This document shows positions 20,967-33,920 of a stretch of DNA of 64,000 bases, piece by piece. The DNA lies in NCBI GenBank assembly GCA_905147135.1, contig LR990058.1:11631349-11695348 (forward strand). The letters run 5' to 3'. The translations under genes were made by a program, and so were the position numbers. The stretch is from Blastobasis lacticolella (taxonomy: Eukaryota > Arthropoda > Insecta > Lepidoptera > Blastobasidae). The notes under the pieces are model-generated. The model did no database searches. It had not been told where the DNA came from and was given only the letters and a program-made list of their open reading frames with translations. How positions within the stretch are numbered: position 1 is the stretch's first letter; the number at the start of each line of letters is the position of its first letter.

Positions 20967-21024
20967 AACAGGCAGGCGCTGTCCTAATTGGACCATGGTT
21001 GCCAATTAGAACAGCGCCTGACTG
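20967..21024. repeat. Near-perfect hairpin, arms about 24 bp, 10-bp loop
   Basis: AACAGGCAGGCGCTGTCCTAATTGG pairs with CCAATTAGAACAGCGCCTGACTGTT around the loop ACCATGGTTG. A related word (AGGCGCTGTTATAATT) lies just upstream at 20937. It may be the end of a DNA transposon or a hairpin RNA; no evidence separates the two. Confidence 0.55.
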
Positions 21025-21029
21025 TTGAT

Positions 21030-22280
21030 ACATTCATCGTTTAGTATGATTTTGTTTTCACCTTTGGACAATTGATGAAATTCTAAATAAATTGTGAAAC
21101 AAAGTGGACAAAATGTGCGTTATATCTTGTGTAGGTTTGTCATACAAATCCATTTTAATTGAAGCACAAACACATTAAAGCATACCTACAAAATATAGAA
21201 ACCTTTCGTACCTATAAAATTAAATTGGTTCGGAATGCTGGTTGCACTGTAGTACTGATTTGAAATATTCTGTTACCGAATAATCTCTGTGCGATATGGT
21301 AATCTATTATATTTAAACAGTATTCGGTATTTTCGGTTACGATTATTTGACATATTTTGACTTGATTAGACTGAACTTGTTACAACGTGATAAAAATCTA
21401 TATTTAGACCATGTAATTATACTTTTCGTTTTACAAGTCACGAACTCTGAGTGGGATCAATAAAATAACTTCACAAAAAAATATTAAGCATCGTTTTCAT
21501 GTCATCCGCCTCGAGCGGGCCCAACTTTTCTTTAAATTTCGACTTGCCAAGGTGGGCTTTCGAAAGCTTTAAGGAGTTTAACTAAACCCGAGCTTAAAGC
21601 GATTACCGTGCCGTAAAATTTAAAAGCTAGTTTATTTGGGCATTTAACGATGATAAATTGTGTACGCGGTGTTGCATATTGGAGTTGTAATTTGCAGGTT
21701 TTTAGGGTAAAACTTAACCGATTTCGCGGGAACCCTAATTGCCGCATTAAATAAATTACAAAATATATTGTTTCTTTAAGAAGGTTTGTAAATTAAGGTT
21801 GATGTTGATGACCGAGGTTTTCCTAATGTAATTAACAATTTTGTTATAATTATTTCATCGAGAGAGACTGTCCTTCAAAATGGAGTAAAAATTAAGTAGG
21901 TATCTACAATGTTTTGAATAATTTCATTAATATAAAATGAAGTGTTATAACGCTATAGTTGCAAAAATATTAAGCGAAACAAATTAAAAATAGTAAAAGT
22001 TTAATACAGGTAGAACTTGCGTTAAACTACTCAGCTGCTACCAAGTGAAAACGCCAAACGAACGGTAAACTCGCATCTAATGATGAAACTTTGAAATTTA
22101 TTTCAAAAATGCGGTTCAAGTTTAGAAGAACTTCTTCGGATGAAAACTTAAACTTGAAGCTTTGGTGCAAAGTCTTTCAGGCTGAGCGGTATAAAAGTGG
22201 TCGGTATATCGAGATCAACTAGGTATAGAGTGTTTATAGTGGATGTATTACTTATAGGACTTAGATCCTATGCCAGATCT
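21030..22280. other. No gene recognised
   Basis: AT-rich intronic sequence with no recognised repeat. Confidence 0.45.
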
Positions 22281-22283
22281 AAT

Positions 22284-22612
22284 CGGCCGATGACCTAGTG
22301 GTTAAGGTATTCGACTCGCAAGCGAGTGGAACCGGGTTCGAATCCCACTGCCGACATGTACCAATGACTCTTTTCTGTGTAATCTAGGTACATTAGTTGA
22401 ATACTAATCGATGCTCTTACGGTAAGGGAAAACATCTTGATGAAACCTTTATATTCAGGCGACTGGGTGTGTAACCATGATACAATCAGGTCAGGTTCCC
22501 CTGGTAACAGTATCTAATTGACTGATCTGACAAATCCTGGATCATGGTGAAGGCGGACCCCGGGACCTCGTGCGCAAGTCACAACCGGGACATTAACGCA
22601 AAAATATGATTT
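22284..22612 (+). repeat. tRNA-headed SINE, family 2, near full-length
   Basis: The head CGGCCGATGACCTAGTGGTTAAGG, an anticodon-arm-like GACTCGCAAGCGAGT and a perfect B box GGTTCGAATCC are followed by the same body and tail as at 18786. This is the best preserved tRNA-like head of the family in the window. Confidence 0.75.
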
Positions 22613-23284
22613 ATTTTATACAAGTCTATTTTAGGAAGTTGTCTTGTCTTGTCACTATCACGCTGAGAAAAATAATTTTTATATTTTAATGACCTGAGCT
22701 GGATTTGTAAACTGTGTAGGTACATTACCAGAGCTTAAAAACATCATATTCAATTATAACACTCGTGTGCAGTTGTTAGGTTTTTCTGTAACAAAAATAA
22801 AGGTATTCACGAAATATTAAAGTTCCCCTTCTCATAACAAACAGATTTTGGCTAAAAGTGCACAAAATTCCCTTATGATGTTGCTGTAGCTGCAAAGGAA
22901 GAATTTTTTGGGGTGGTAATATACATATTCTCTTGTACTGTACCTATGAAAGGGTTTTAAAAGAAGAAGGCACAGTATACCACAGGGTAAAGAACGCATC
23001 CCCTATACTTCGTATTATTCACGCCGCCATCATTGTAATGTCAGCACTGCACTCGCAGACTAGTTTTTCTTCCAGTCTATTTAGTTTCGACAATGAGAGG
23101 AATATAAATGATTTTATAACAAAGACGTGTCTGGGCGGCGACTGGGCAGCGCCGCTTCGTAGTTTTAATTCATCCCGTGAAGTGGAAGCGGTGCTAGAAT
23201 ATGAAACGAGCTTATTCATCATCCAGATGACCTAGATGTCGGTTGAAATTTATCAACTAGTTTAGACTGGATACAATTTAAAGT

Positions 23285-23425
23285 CCAGATAGGTTGACAA
23301 ACAGGCAAACGAATCATCTGTTGGAAAGTGGTCACCGTTGCCGTAGGTAGATTAGCAACCCCTGGTGTATCGCCAATGCTTTGCCCATCTCTATAACATC
23401 TTGCTCTGGCAGCAAATAGGCGAAT
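23285..23425 (-). repeat. LINE 3'-tail fragment
   Basis: The minus strand reads GGTGACCACTTTCCAACAGATGATTCGTTTGCCTGTTTGTC, a diverged form of the tail at 18238. It shares TCTATAACATCTTGCTCTGGCAGCAAA with the copy at 9303 (CTATAACACATTGCTCTGGCAGCAAA). Confidence 0.55.
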
Positions 23426-24224
23426 GCCGTAGGAAAATAATAGGTGCTGAAATACCCAACCAGACCTTTGCGTTAATCAGTCAGAGACCTTATGTAAGCA
23501 ATAAAAAGTTATTTTTGACAGTCTACGATCCGTTATTTCCCTATGTATTTCACTAATATTTCTAAAAGAATGTTAAACAATCTGTACCGTTGCAAATCCA
23601 AGACGAGATAGGAATTGTGACAACATATAGCTTCAAGAGTTAAGTCGTCCACTTTGTGCTGTATTGGTGGTTTCGCTTTGTGGAGAGTTATTGCGTTTGC
23701 GGGTAGCCGGGGAAATTGGAGAGCTCAGAGATATCTTCGTAAATACGTCTTGGTCTCGAGTTGTCGAGCTTAAACGCTGGGGCTGGGTAGCTGCGGTGTG
23801 GATTGAATTTATAACGGCGTCGTGGTCACTGAGTGGCGGATATTTTTAAAGGAATATAGTACGTTTGTGTTATTTATACAATACAAACGTGCCGCAAATA
23901 CAATATTTTAGAATTTCAACATTTTGATATCTAACATTTTAGAAATGCAATCGAATATCGTTTATCTCATACAAGTCCCAATGGGTTCAATGGGGGAAAA
24001 AGTGCCGAGTCCTCCGCCGGTTGGTGAAATGGACAATGAACGGAAATTGGTTTCATTAGCACCCAACAATTGTCATTGACAATTCATTTGATGAAATACT
24101 TAATATTGGTGAAATAGCTGTCGAGAGTCGATCTTAAAGTAGCTTATGCTTGTTGATAATTAGAGTTTTTGTTATCTACACCAAAGGAAGCCTATCAATT
24201 TACGAGTACCTAGATTTTATCGAT

Positions 24225-24330
24225 GGCAGGAGGTAGCGCAGGACAGATCGGGATGAAGGTTAAAGGATTAAGCCTAGTATCGGAGGCCAAGTCTCATTTC
24301 GGGTCACAGCGGCATCACAGTAAGTAAGAT
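24225..24330 (+). repeat. LINE C-terminal/tail fragment
   Basis: TGGCAGGAGGTAGCGCAGGACAGATCGGG resembles the W-x-x-VAQDRS coding stretch of lepidopteran LINEs, and GGAGGCCAAGTCTCATTTCGGGTCACAGCGGC...AGTAAGTAAG resembles the following tail. A related tail occurs at 53930. Confidence 0.45.
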
Positions 24331-24780
24331 GTTATCGTTAGGTACTCAGACATTTCAATCTAGTACTCGTTTGCCTCTGTGATGTAAAAAAAACTACAGT
24401 TTTAAGGCGTAGAAAGACAAAATCGCATGGGAACATGCAACCCTAGTAATTACTATGCATCCACAAAGGAAACAGGAAGCGCTCATGCTCCAGATACGAT
24501 CTACCAGCCGACCCAACATCCGCTATAGGCTTATCTGTGGTGTTAAATTCACCACTTACCTTCCTTTGTTTGGGTATGGTGGCAGGCAAATTGAATTACA
24601 GTATGGAATTGGTCCAACGCGACTTAATTCAATCACAAATACTAATATGGCTAATTTGGCGCCCAAACAGGGACTATTATCGGCTAATAGCCGGTTTTAC
24701 AATCATCCGATAAAACGTCAGTCACATAAGTTATTATTTGACTAAAATGAAATCGTTTCGTTATAGGTCGATTACCGAAA

Positions 24781-24975
24781 CCTGGCGCGCTCCATACAAA
24801 CGAAGTTTGATCATAATTCCTTGTAAACCAATCAAATCCAATGAAATTTTGTGAACGCGATTTTGAAACCAATATCTGTCAGATTTTCGTTAAAATATAT
24901 CGTTTCAAATTTGCATGAGATTTAATATTTAAATTAAATTTGAAACGATATACTTATTTAAATGAAAATCTGATA
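24781..24975. mobile_element. Dispersed element with terminal hairpin
   Basis: GCGCGCTCCATACAAACGAAGTTTGAT is shared in reverse orientation with 50305-50333, and much of 24781-24900 aligns with 50200-50333 on the other strand. The right part forms a hairpin: TCAGATTTTCGTTAAAATAT at 24879 pairs with the arm at 24936-24973. No coding capacity. Confidence 0.55.
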
Positions 24976-24979
24976 ATAT

Positions 24980-27870
24980 ATATACTATCTGACTATATTA
25001 TTTATGAGACATATATGACTGTATATTTTGATTTCTTTTGAGATGAATTATAGTTTGTTTTAATTTAATAATTTATTGCCTAATTTGGTAGATTTTTAGC
25101 AGAGGATTGAAAAAAAAACCGGTCGTAGTGAAATTTTGAGATAAATCGATTCAGATGTTAACAATTAGAAAGTTAATTGTGTTCCCTAACATGTAACATA
25201 TTGATGAAATAAACACGCAGTGTGCGAATCTATCCTAATCTTGTTTTGTCAGTTTTGACTTTCTATCATTATTTCTATGAAAAAGTTCAGCAATACGTCA
25301 CGTACAATGTTATTATGTCGTGTAATGACGAGCACCACATGATGCGCAACAATTATCCTCAATAACATAGTCTAGTAAATAAAAGATAAATAAAGTAAAC
25401 AAAGATCCTCTGACAATTTCAGTACTTCCAAACTAGCGAAGCTTCTACTTCAAACAGTACCTGATAAATTAAAAAATAAAACAATTCAATATACACACAA
25501 CATTTCCAGCCAAAATGCGGAAGCGGCGGCATGATATCCCCAGACAGTATATTTTCATCGCGCGAAGTATGTAAATGAGACCTTTTAACATGAATGGGAG
25601 ACATAACACTTTGTGTTCATGTCCAGTGCAAAACGAGTACGAGTAACGAGGACCTTTTAACATTTCCATGCACGTTGCAATTCGAGCCGCAGTAATTTGC
25701 AATTTATAATCCCCAGCGGATCGAGCTTTATGATCGTCTGGTGCTGATATCGATCAACAACAGATATGTAGATACACGTATTGGTAGATATTGCTTCAAT
25801 GCGGAATTTCTGATATTTTATACTGGTTTACGTTGGCGGTGTCGTGCATTTTAAGTACGATTTTTGCTACTAATTTCATGGAATAAGAATAGGGGGAAAG
25901 ATAGAGAAGATTTTTACTTAGTTTTACAAGCACGTCCCCGTAATACAATTTTGCAATTAAAATTTAACCAATTTCCTGGTATCCGATCTGAAATTTTGCA
26001 CACTCATGTAAATTTGGTTACAATGCCATGTTATGATACTATGGAGCTGATTTGATGACGGAGACGGAAAATGGCCATAGGAACTCTTACCTAAACTACA
26101 CATAGTAAAACCATCGAGTTTGGGCTCGTTGATTAGCCTTGACAAATACTCTGACTGAATATTTTTAATTTGAACTTCTTTTATAATAGAGGGATGCAAA
26201 CGAGCAAGAATATCAATACATCCGTAATGCCAATGAGTGTAAGCTTGTTTATTGAAGGTCCCAATGACGTACTGTCTCGGGAATACCGCTGCATGAACTT
26301 GCCTATGTAATATATATAACTTAACAATCAACTAGTACATTTTGTATCCTAATGTGCTTTATCCCCAAGGGTTAAAACTTCGATAGGTATACCTGCCTAT
26401 CGAAGAAGATCATACACGAGAGTAAAACTGAAGTTCTGTATCTAGAATATCTTGTTGCATATTAGAAATTTATTAGGTGGGAAGGTTTTTGACAGTTTAG
26501 GGTTTTATGTAAAAAGTAGATTTACTATTTCACATTGTAATTAAAATTCCTAAATAACTCATGTACTTAATGACAACTTACAAAACCAAGATCTTTTTAA
26601 GCTATAAAAAAATATGAACAACAGCCGTACATTTGACCTCAAATCACCTGATGAAAAGTGACGATGATGAAGATTACTTAAAATTGTATTTATCAGCACC
26701 AAATTCTACAGTATATTACTTTAATCAATAAAGCAAAACCAAGCAGTCAATGCCCTATAGACACTATACAATATCAAATACAGTAATATTTTGCATAGGT
26801 TAAGGAAAAGTAGCTTTTCATTGTTGAGAATAGTAGGAAAGGCTTTTACTGACCCAGAGTCAATAGCCCGGTGTGGGTAGACGCCGCATCGCGTGACTCG
26901 CGGACATAAAGCAGGCGGCGTGCGACTCGGCTTAAAAACTACCCCCGAAATGCCCTCCATTATAATTGGCCTTCGCTACCACAAAATCTGACAGCTTATG
27001 AACCACCAATGACTGGCCAGCCTTCAGAGGACGCAATTTATTTGTTTTATTTTAATTCAATTTGATGTTAAAACTTATTATAATTGATTTACCGATATAT
27101 TAAATATTGGCATGTATGGTATCAGGCAGCTATTTATCAGGGGAAGTTGGTAGGATCCGGTTCGCACTCGTCTCCAACAAGTTCTATGATGCTCCACATA
27201 TTGCTAAAGATAAAAACCGATGGCGAGACATTGTGTACGACTAAGTACATATTTCAGGGCGATGGTCACGACCCTCAGCAGTAACGAATACAACGCAAGG
27301 TGGAGGATATATCAGGGGTAGTTTAAAACTAAAGCCAGTAACAGAAAAGATAAAACAGACGTGGCGTGCAAAAATATTACCTACAAGGAATGTGATGTGG
27401 TGAGTATAAATGAGAATGGATATACCTACCCCAGTAGAGGTCGGCCAACTTAGAGCCATAGAGCGTCGGTGTTAATAATAATCCTAATAGCGTGCAAGCT
27501 CCATTTGTAGTCTACACATAAAAGGTAAAGGATGGTTGCCCGAAAAACTATGGGCGGATATTATATCTTTATTTTGTTTTCATTGTTGGGGCGTCGACGT
27601 TGCTAGTTAATCAGGGTTGCTGCAGTGTTGTTGCTGTATTTTTCCGGGAATTAATTTCGGCTGACTGGTTATAATTTGGACGAGAAATGTTTTACTTGCA
27701 TGTGTTTTTAGATGTTACTTTATTATCACTAGGTTGGACATAGCCGGAGAATATATAATTTTATATTCTAGTAACACAGAAATATTCAGAATTATTTCTA
27801 CTATCTATAAAGAAACATAATGTAGTGAGAAGATGATTTCTAAGTTAAAATAAAAATAAAAATTCTCGAA
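24980..27870. other. No gene recognised
   Basis: Includes minus-strand ORFs of up to 124 codons (25957-26331) with no recognisable domain. No repeat family identified. Confidence 0.4.
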
Positions 27871-27878
27871 CCAAAAGT

Positions 27879-28060
27879 CCCTATTTGGGCGCCATTTTAG
27901 AAAGTCTGTCTTATATAAATTTTTCAAATACATTCGGTAATATTAATGTTATAAATATACCAAGTGAATAATTTATAAAACGACATTACTTGTTTGTAAG
28001 TGAATAGGTCCCAATCATATTAACCGGCAGTCCCTACTAGGGCGCCATTTTCAGACAACC
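27879..28060. repeat. Two direct copies of an AGTCCCTA...GGGCGCCATTTT motif
   Basis: AGTCCCTATTTGGGCGCCATTTTAGA near 27877 recurs as AGTCCCTACTAGGGCGCCATTTTCAGA near 28030. The 120 bases between are AT-rich. Possibly the two ends of an old element. Confidence 0.4.
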
Positions 28061-28069
28061 TAACCTCAT

Positions 28070-29600
28070 CTTGTTTGTTCAGCTACGAACGACTATAGTA
28101 GTTCGATGAATGGCGCCCGCCTCTGCTGCAGAGCATCCCGCTACATTATGTGGAATTAGGTATTTGGAACAAAAACTCCGATCCAGGTCGACCATTGTTT
28201 GTCCCGCATTGTCTGAGTATACGCCTGCTCGTCCAACGGCACGTATTTTTAACGAAAAATACCCGCCTATTTTTCTTTTCGCGTAACAGGTAATTATTAA
28301 CAAGCCCTAAAACAAAGCGCGCGACTTTTCGGATTAACTTCCAGAGCCGGATGTCTGCAAGACTTTCTTGCTTTGTAGGACAAAATAATTCCTTACACTT
28401 CTCTGTAATTAAATGAAAATATACCTGCTACTTTGATATCTCTACTTTAGAAATACTATTTCAATTGTTATATCTAACTAAAGGCAGTACTAAGTATTAA
28501 TACTGACTAAGAAAATAATGTGTATACAGAACCACAAACCTCACATTCCACTTACTCCAACATACAAGGAATGCTGCACAATTAATTAATTTTGGAGAAA
28601 CATACACTTGAACCGTTCGTGTACAAGTTTGCGGCACGCAGCGTGTTGCGGTGTGCGAATGGGATAGTTAAACGGGGTGTGACGGTTGTGCGAGCGAGAA
28701 CCCCTCTCTGGAGCGGCATGCATGTTTCATACGCTGCAGTTGAATACGAGACGGGATAGTAGATAACACAGGAGAGTTAGAGTCACTGAAAAAGCCTGGC
28801 GTTTTAGTTATAGAACCTTTTCACTCGTTTTAGTTATACATAGAAACTTTTCTTTTTAGGATCTTTTGACAGAATGGGGTGTTACACTTCGCAATAGGTA
28901 GTCGGCATATCAGCTCTTAAAATGAGTAGGTACGTAAGGCTTTTCAACAAAAACAGAATTAAAATTAGAGAGGTTTACTAGACCATCCACAATCTAGACC
29001 GAAACCGCGACAAAGTATTAGACCGGAATAGTGAAATGAGAAGGAATTTTAGTTTATAATTCATTTATCAACTTAGCTGAAGCTAAACGAAAACATGACA
29101 TATCATCATATTTGAATTCTATTAAAACAAGAATAGCGAATAACTCTTAAGTCCGAAGTTCCGTACCCAGATAAGTGCTCCTAATTCTCAAAAGAATATA
29201 GGAAAAAAACAAGAACTATCTCGATAATTATATCTGCAACACCTACCTTATAGAGTTGGTCCCACTTGTAACGTGGAACTTGTCACGGTGAAACAAAGAG
29301 CTTCATTAATTTGTTTTACCGCGTAATTTGTGCTCACTCACAATGAGGCGACTGATGCTAGCGCTACCGCCATTTTTATATTTCCCGGCACAATAAAGAG
29401 TTGCCAGCGCAAGAATGTTGCCAGCGGGGAGCGAGAGAATAAATAATAAAGCAGCTGTGAACACGATTTGATTTGGGTTTCTTTGTTCGAAACGAAGGGC
29501 AGTCGGGAGGTAGCTAGGTAAATTAAATTACCTATAGAGACAAAGGGATACCTTATTTCATTAGTGAATAAAAAAATGTTTGTACAGAATTTATTGGTGT
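28070..29600. other. No gene recognised
   Basis: A GC-richer patch near 28625-28750 carries no exon-like ORF. Otherwise AT-rich intronic sequence. Confidence 0.4.
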
Positions 29601-29639
29601 GCAGCTTTTCAAAAGCTGAAAAATATTTATCAACGTTCA

Positions 29640-30610
29640 ACTATGATTACTGAACAACTTATAATTTCATTAGAGCAATTTGTGATGTTGATTCTCTAAC
29701 ATCTTGTAGACCCCTATTTAGATCTCATAATATGTTGTCTGTCCCGAGCATGTACATTTACGAGATATGTGTATTTGTTAAAAGTAACATGCACTTATTC
29801 ACTAAAGTCTCGGAAACTACTGCTTTCAACACAAGGTTTCCAGATAGATTGGTGGTACCTTCGCATTCAACAACTCTATATAGCAGAAACAGTTGTTTAA
29901 TGGCAATTAAAATATATAATAGTCTTGATAGTAATATGAAATTATTGCCATTGAATAGGTTCAAATGCAAATTAAGAGAATGGTTGATACAAAGCTGTTT
30001 TTACAGTGTTGGTGAATTCTTTGAGTCATTTGAGCGCCGTCGCTGAATTGTATACTACCTGTAACTAATACAACAATTACTTTAGAACAATTTCTTCAGT
30101 ACGTGTCGTAAAGCGTACGGCATTTGATCTCAACAATAAGATTACAAAAATTGAAGATATTAAGTACTCACTTGAGTCGCAATCATTGGGGAAAACCGGA
30201 TTTATGTATATTAGCTCGTAAAACTATATCTGTTTCAGTAGACGTTTTGCGAAGAGGCAAGATGGCTGTTTGCTGTCAAACTAAATGTCAAAAATATGAC
30301 ATCGGAAGTAGTTGCGACGTTTGTAAATATTGCCAGTGTAAAGCAGAAGTTTGCGTTTGGTTGCGTTGATTCTTATTTTGACATTGTAACGTGTTATGAC
30401 TAACTAATATTATTAATTATTTGTAGTGACATGGTTATTTTGGAGATTTATAAATTTTGTTGTGGACATTTCAATAACAATTAGATTAATTATGTTTCTA
30501 ATATTGCATGCCAGATACTGGTAAAGTGTGAGAAGCGAGTATAAAAATTGTAACATCTACCATGCACCACATTTTAGAGCAATAAATCATTCATTCATTC
30601 ATTCATTCAA
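29640..30610 (+). pseudogene. LINE (Jockey/CR1-like) 3' end with ORF2 C-terminal remnant
   Basis: ORF 29732-30046 reads LSVPSMYIYEICVFVK, then FNTRFPDRLVVPSHST, SRNSCLMAIKIYNSLDSN, LPLNRFKCKLREWLI and CFYSVGEFF. This is the post-reverse-transcriptase C-terminal pattern (LTVPSLYIYE...NTR...KLYN-LP...LPLNRFK...L-...YSVEEF) of many insect LINEs. The sequence ends with an AATAAA-like signal and a (CATT)n run at 30586-30609, typical of a LINE tail. Only the last part of ORF2 is present; reverse transcriptase and endonuclease are missing. Not a host gene. Confidence 0.75.
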
Positions 30611-30614
30611 GATA

Positions 30615-32750
30615 TTCCTGAGAAACTTGTTGTCTAGAATAAGATTAGGGTCCAGATTTACTTTACGTTATAGGTACTAAGACCTGAGTCGTACTAAGTG
30701 CAAAATATTATGAATTCAGTAATACGTGCCAAGGATTTTATTCAATTGAGTGATTACAGGAAGGTCCTTGTCGTCGGAAATCAGTGAAATCTCGCTACGC
30801 AAAGCAGTGATTACAGGAGGCATAAATTAGAATCCTCCATCGGGCCAGATGGCGATGGAATTAAATAAATCCTGAACCCTGCGACTGGATGCTCTTTCAC
30901 GCAGGCAAAAATGATTTGAAAATTTGGGCGAACTACGTATCGTATATGTATAGATTTTATAGGTTTGTTCATAGCAATGAAACCCAGAGTAGGAATTTTA
31001 CCTAAGTTATATGGGTTTGAAGGAAAAATCAATCGCAATGAAATATGTGCTTTATTAGGTGTTACGTTATGTTTATCCCGGTTCCGATTGACGTCATCAG
31101 ACATGCCAAAAGATATCGTGAAAATATCTTTACAGTCATTCATGAGTATTAGCTAATGGAAAGTCACTAAACAAACATTGTGAATGATTGTCATTCTAAA
31201 ATACCCAAATTATGTAGTAACTTATATGCTACAGGTAATGTAGCTATTTAATAATATTCTAAAATATGTTTCTTATTTATTAGAAACACAAAATTTTATT
31301 TTATTTTATTTATACAAAAAGCAAATCTTGTTTTGACATGAACAGGGTGTTTTTTTAGCTCGGAAATTATGTGGAACATTAAATCCATAGAAGATAGGGG
31401 AGAAAAATAATTTGCTCTTTTCTGTGAAAATATTTTTTTTGACTCTTGTGTCATCACATGTATTGACTCTGTATTACATTTTTTATTATGTGTGTGTGTG
31501 AACAGCAAGTTGAACAAGAACTATTATTCCTTCAATTTGATACCGATGCGGATTTCCCAGTTAAAAAACTGACTTGCACTTACATACTTTTAACAGACAC
31601 CAATAAAGATGAGAAACCCCTATACTTAAAGACGAAAAGTTATATGCTAAATAACGTGATAATCCGTTCGGTTGCGTTTGAGCTGGATATAGGCAGATTT
31701 AGTTACAGTGCATACGTGGGTAATTACTCTAGTATAAGTTTCAAAGTAGTATCTGAATATAAGCTAAAAATCCACCCACTCATCCGAGGAAACTTCAAAA
31801 CGTTAAACACCTGTTTCAAATGTCTTCCTCTACGCAACATTACACGTCTCGCAACTAAAGCTCTTTAAAGATAGGATTATTTTCTCAAACCGGAACCGGA
31901 TACCCACTTCCGAGCGTTCCAACTCTTGCGAAGACAAAGATGATTACAATGGCAGCCCCAGCTAGCGGGTAGTCCTACATTAGTTACAAACTATGGCGTT
32001 GTGTCATGTCAAGACTATTGGAGATATATGGAGGTATATTAGGTGTAGAATTTCGCGTTTGAGAAAATGCTCGGCTTTTATGACATTGCGAAATCACTGT
32101 AATTTTATTTTTTCAGTAAAATCCAACCTTACGGCAGTGTGGACTGTCTGACGGCCTGCCTGAACGTCGATTTATTGTCGAAATTGACTCTGTAAAATGT
32201 AAAAAAATCTAACTACATCAATACACAATTCATTACCTACGCACTTTATTGGATCGCCGCTATAGATATCTGTAGGTATAGTTAATTCAGTTAACCTAGT
32301 TATAGAGTTTACTGCAATGGTTACCATTAAATAAGTGAAATTCACGGGCAAACACTTCTATAATTTAATTTCCAAAGAACCATTTACTGACTACCGTCAT
32401 TTACGTCCTCACTTCATGCAAACTGTTTATGTACCGCGCAGAACCCAATTTGCCGAAGCGGTTCGTTCACCTACTCCCGAGTGTTGTCCAAATAAAATTT
32501 ATCGCGCATAATAAAGTTTGTTATGCGAGTACCCTTATATTCGTACTTAGGCGAGGAAATGTCTCGCCGTGATGTATGGACGGGCTAATAAGGGGCAAGG
32601 TTTATTGCTTACTTCGGAATATTAGGCGCAAGGAGATTGACTTCTGGTTTGCGTTTGTAATAAGTATCTTGATACCTTGAATAGATAAAACTATTGACTG
32701 AGTTGTGTTTGCAATATTTTAAAAGATGCATAGGTCTACGTAGGTATAAC
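30615..32750. other. No gene recognised; one 126-codon ORF of doubtful status
   Basis: The ORF at 31488-31868 (+, 126 codons) starts in a TGTG-rich region and has no family motif I recognise. A pair of overlapping opposite ORFs at 30811-31156 is likewise unassigned. None has splice or codon evidence strong enough to call a gene. Confidence 0.35.
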
Positions 32751-32756
32751 ATTTAA

Positions 32757-32942
32757 AGCTTTTACCAAATTCTTAAACGCATTTAAGCTGATACTTAAAC
32801 AAAAAACTTCATACAAAAAACGTTAAAGGATGACGTTTTACTTTTTGTGTAACGTTTAACTTACATGTAATTTTTTGTGACAATCGCGAGCCCTGAGACG
32901 TAGTATCTACACGCAGATTTAGCACGGCTTGCACCAAATTTT
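32757..32942. repeat. MITE-like remnants of the GGCTTGCACCAAA family
   Basis: TTACCAAATTCTTAAACGCATTTAAGCTGATACTTAAAC and CATACAAAAAACGTTAA near 32760-32825, and CACGGCTTGCACCAAATTTT near 32924, share words with the palindromic copy at 60308-60417. Confidence 0.45.
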
Positions 32943-33920
32943 AAAACACGTATTTTTTTTATTGTTACAAAAAATTACACTGGTTAAGAGAGCTCCAGAG
33001 TTGTACGTTGTGTCTGTTTTTGAAACATGAGAAAGATACTCATACTCCGAATTATAATTCGAGTCAGAAAAATAACTTAATTTGCAATAAAAAAAAACTA
33101 ACACGATCAATTAAAGAGCAAGTGAAGCGAGCCCAAAGCCCCTTCCCTCCCCGACAGTGCTTTAGAGATAGTTCGGCTTTTTTTACTTTGTGTGGAAGTA
33201 GTCTCTTTTTCTAGTTTTTTAGTCTCTATATCTGCTCAATGAACAAAAATGGAACTGAAAGTTCTCTTACGAAACGATTAAATTAATAAGGTACGTACCT
33301 AAATTAAACTCGTTGAACAGAAATACTCGAATGTTAACCTATTAGCGTTAGAAGTTTTCCCGTAATGTTCTCGTATGAACCCGAATTACAGTCGTGGGGC
33401 TGAAAGACCTCTTATTCGCAATTACGGGCCAACTTTGCAGGTTTCAGTGAATGATTAATCTTTCATCGGGGCTTTCAGTCACGATCTGTAGAGGATAATC
33501 ACGTAAAACTACGTTTCATCTTTTAATTTGGCCGTAAACCTATTTTAAGTTTTGATGTTAGAACTAGCTCTTGGCGTATTTTCTCTAAAGAGGGCCTTAT
33601 CTGGTTCAAAAATCAGTCTAGTTGAAGCTCTGAGGACAAAATAACTATTTCATTGACCATCAACACTAACACCATATTCGATAAGTTGGTAATCACTTGC
33701 ATTCAAATTTCGACTTCCGCTAACCGCAATAAGGTTTACTACTGATCGTGCGTGTAATCAGTAACTGTGCTTACACAGCAATGCGACAGGATGACGTCAC
33801 GCACCGTATAGTAACACGTAATCGAGGAGCTCGTAACGTCAGCGGCAAAGTTTATAGACGGAACACTGTTGCGTTCTATTGGAAGTTTAAAGTTTTCTCT
33901 TCTAATGACGACGTGCAAAC

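Noticed and set aside
29732..30046. Novel host gene of 104 codons
   Set aside because: The peptide matches the C-terminal pattern of LINE ORF2 and ends in a LINE-type (CATT)n tail.
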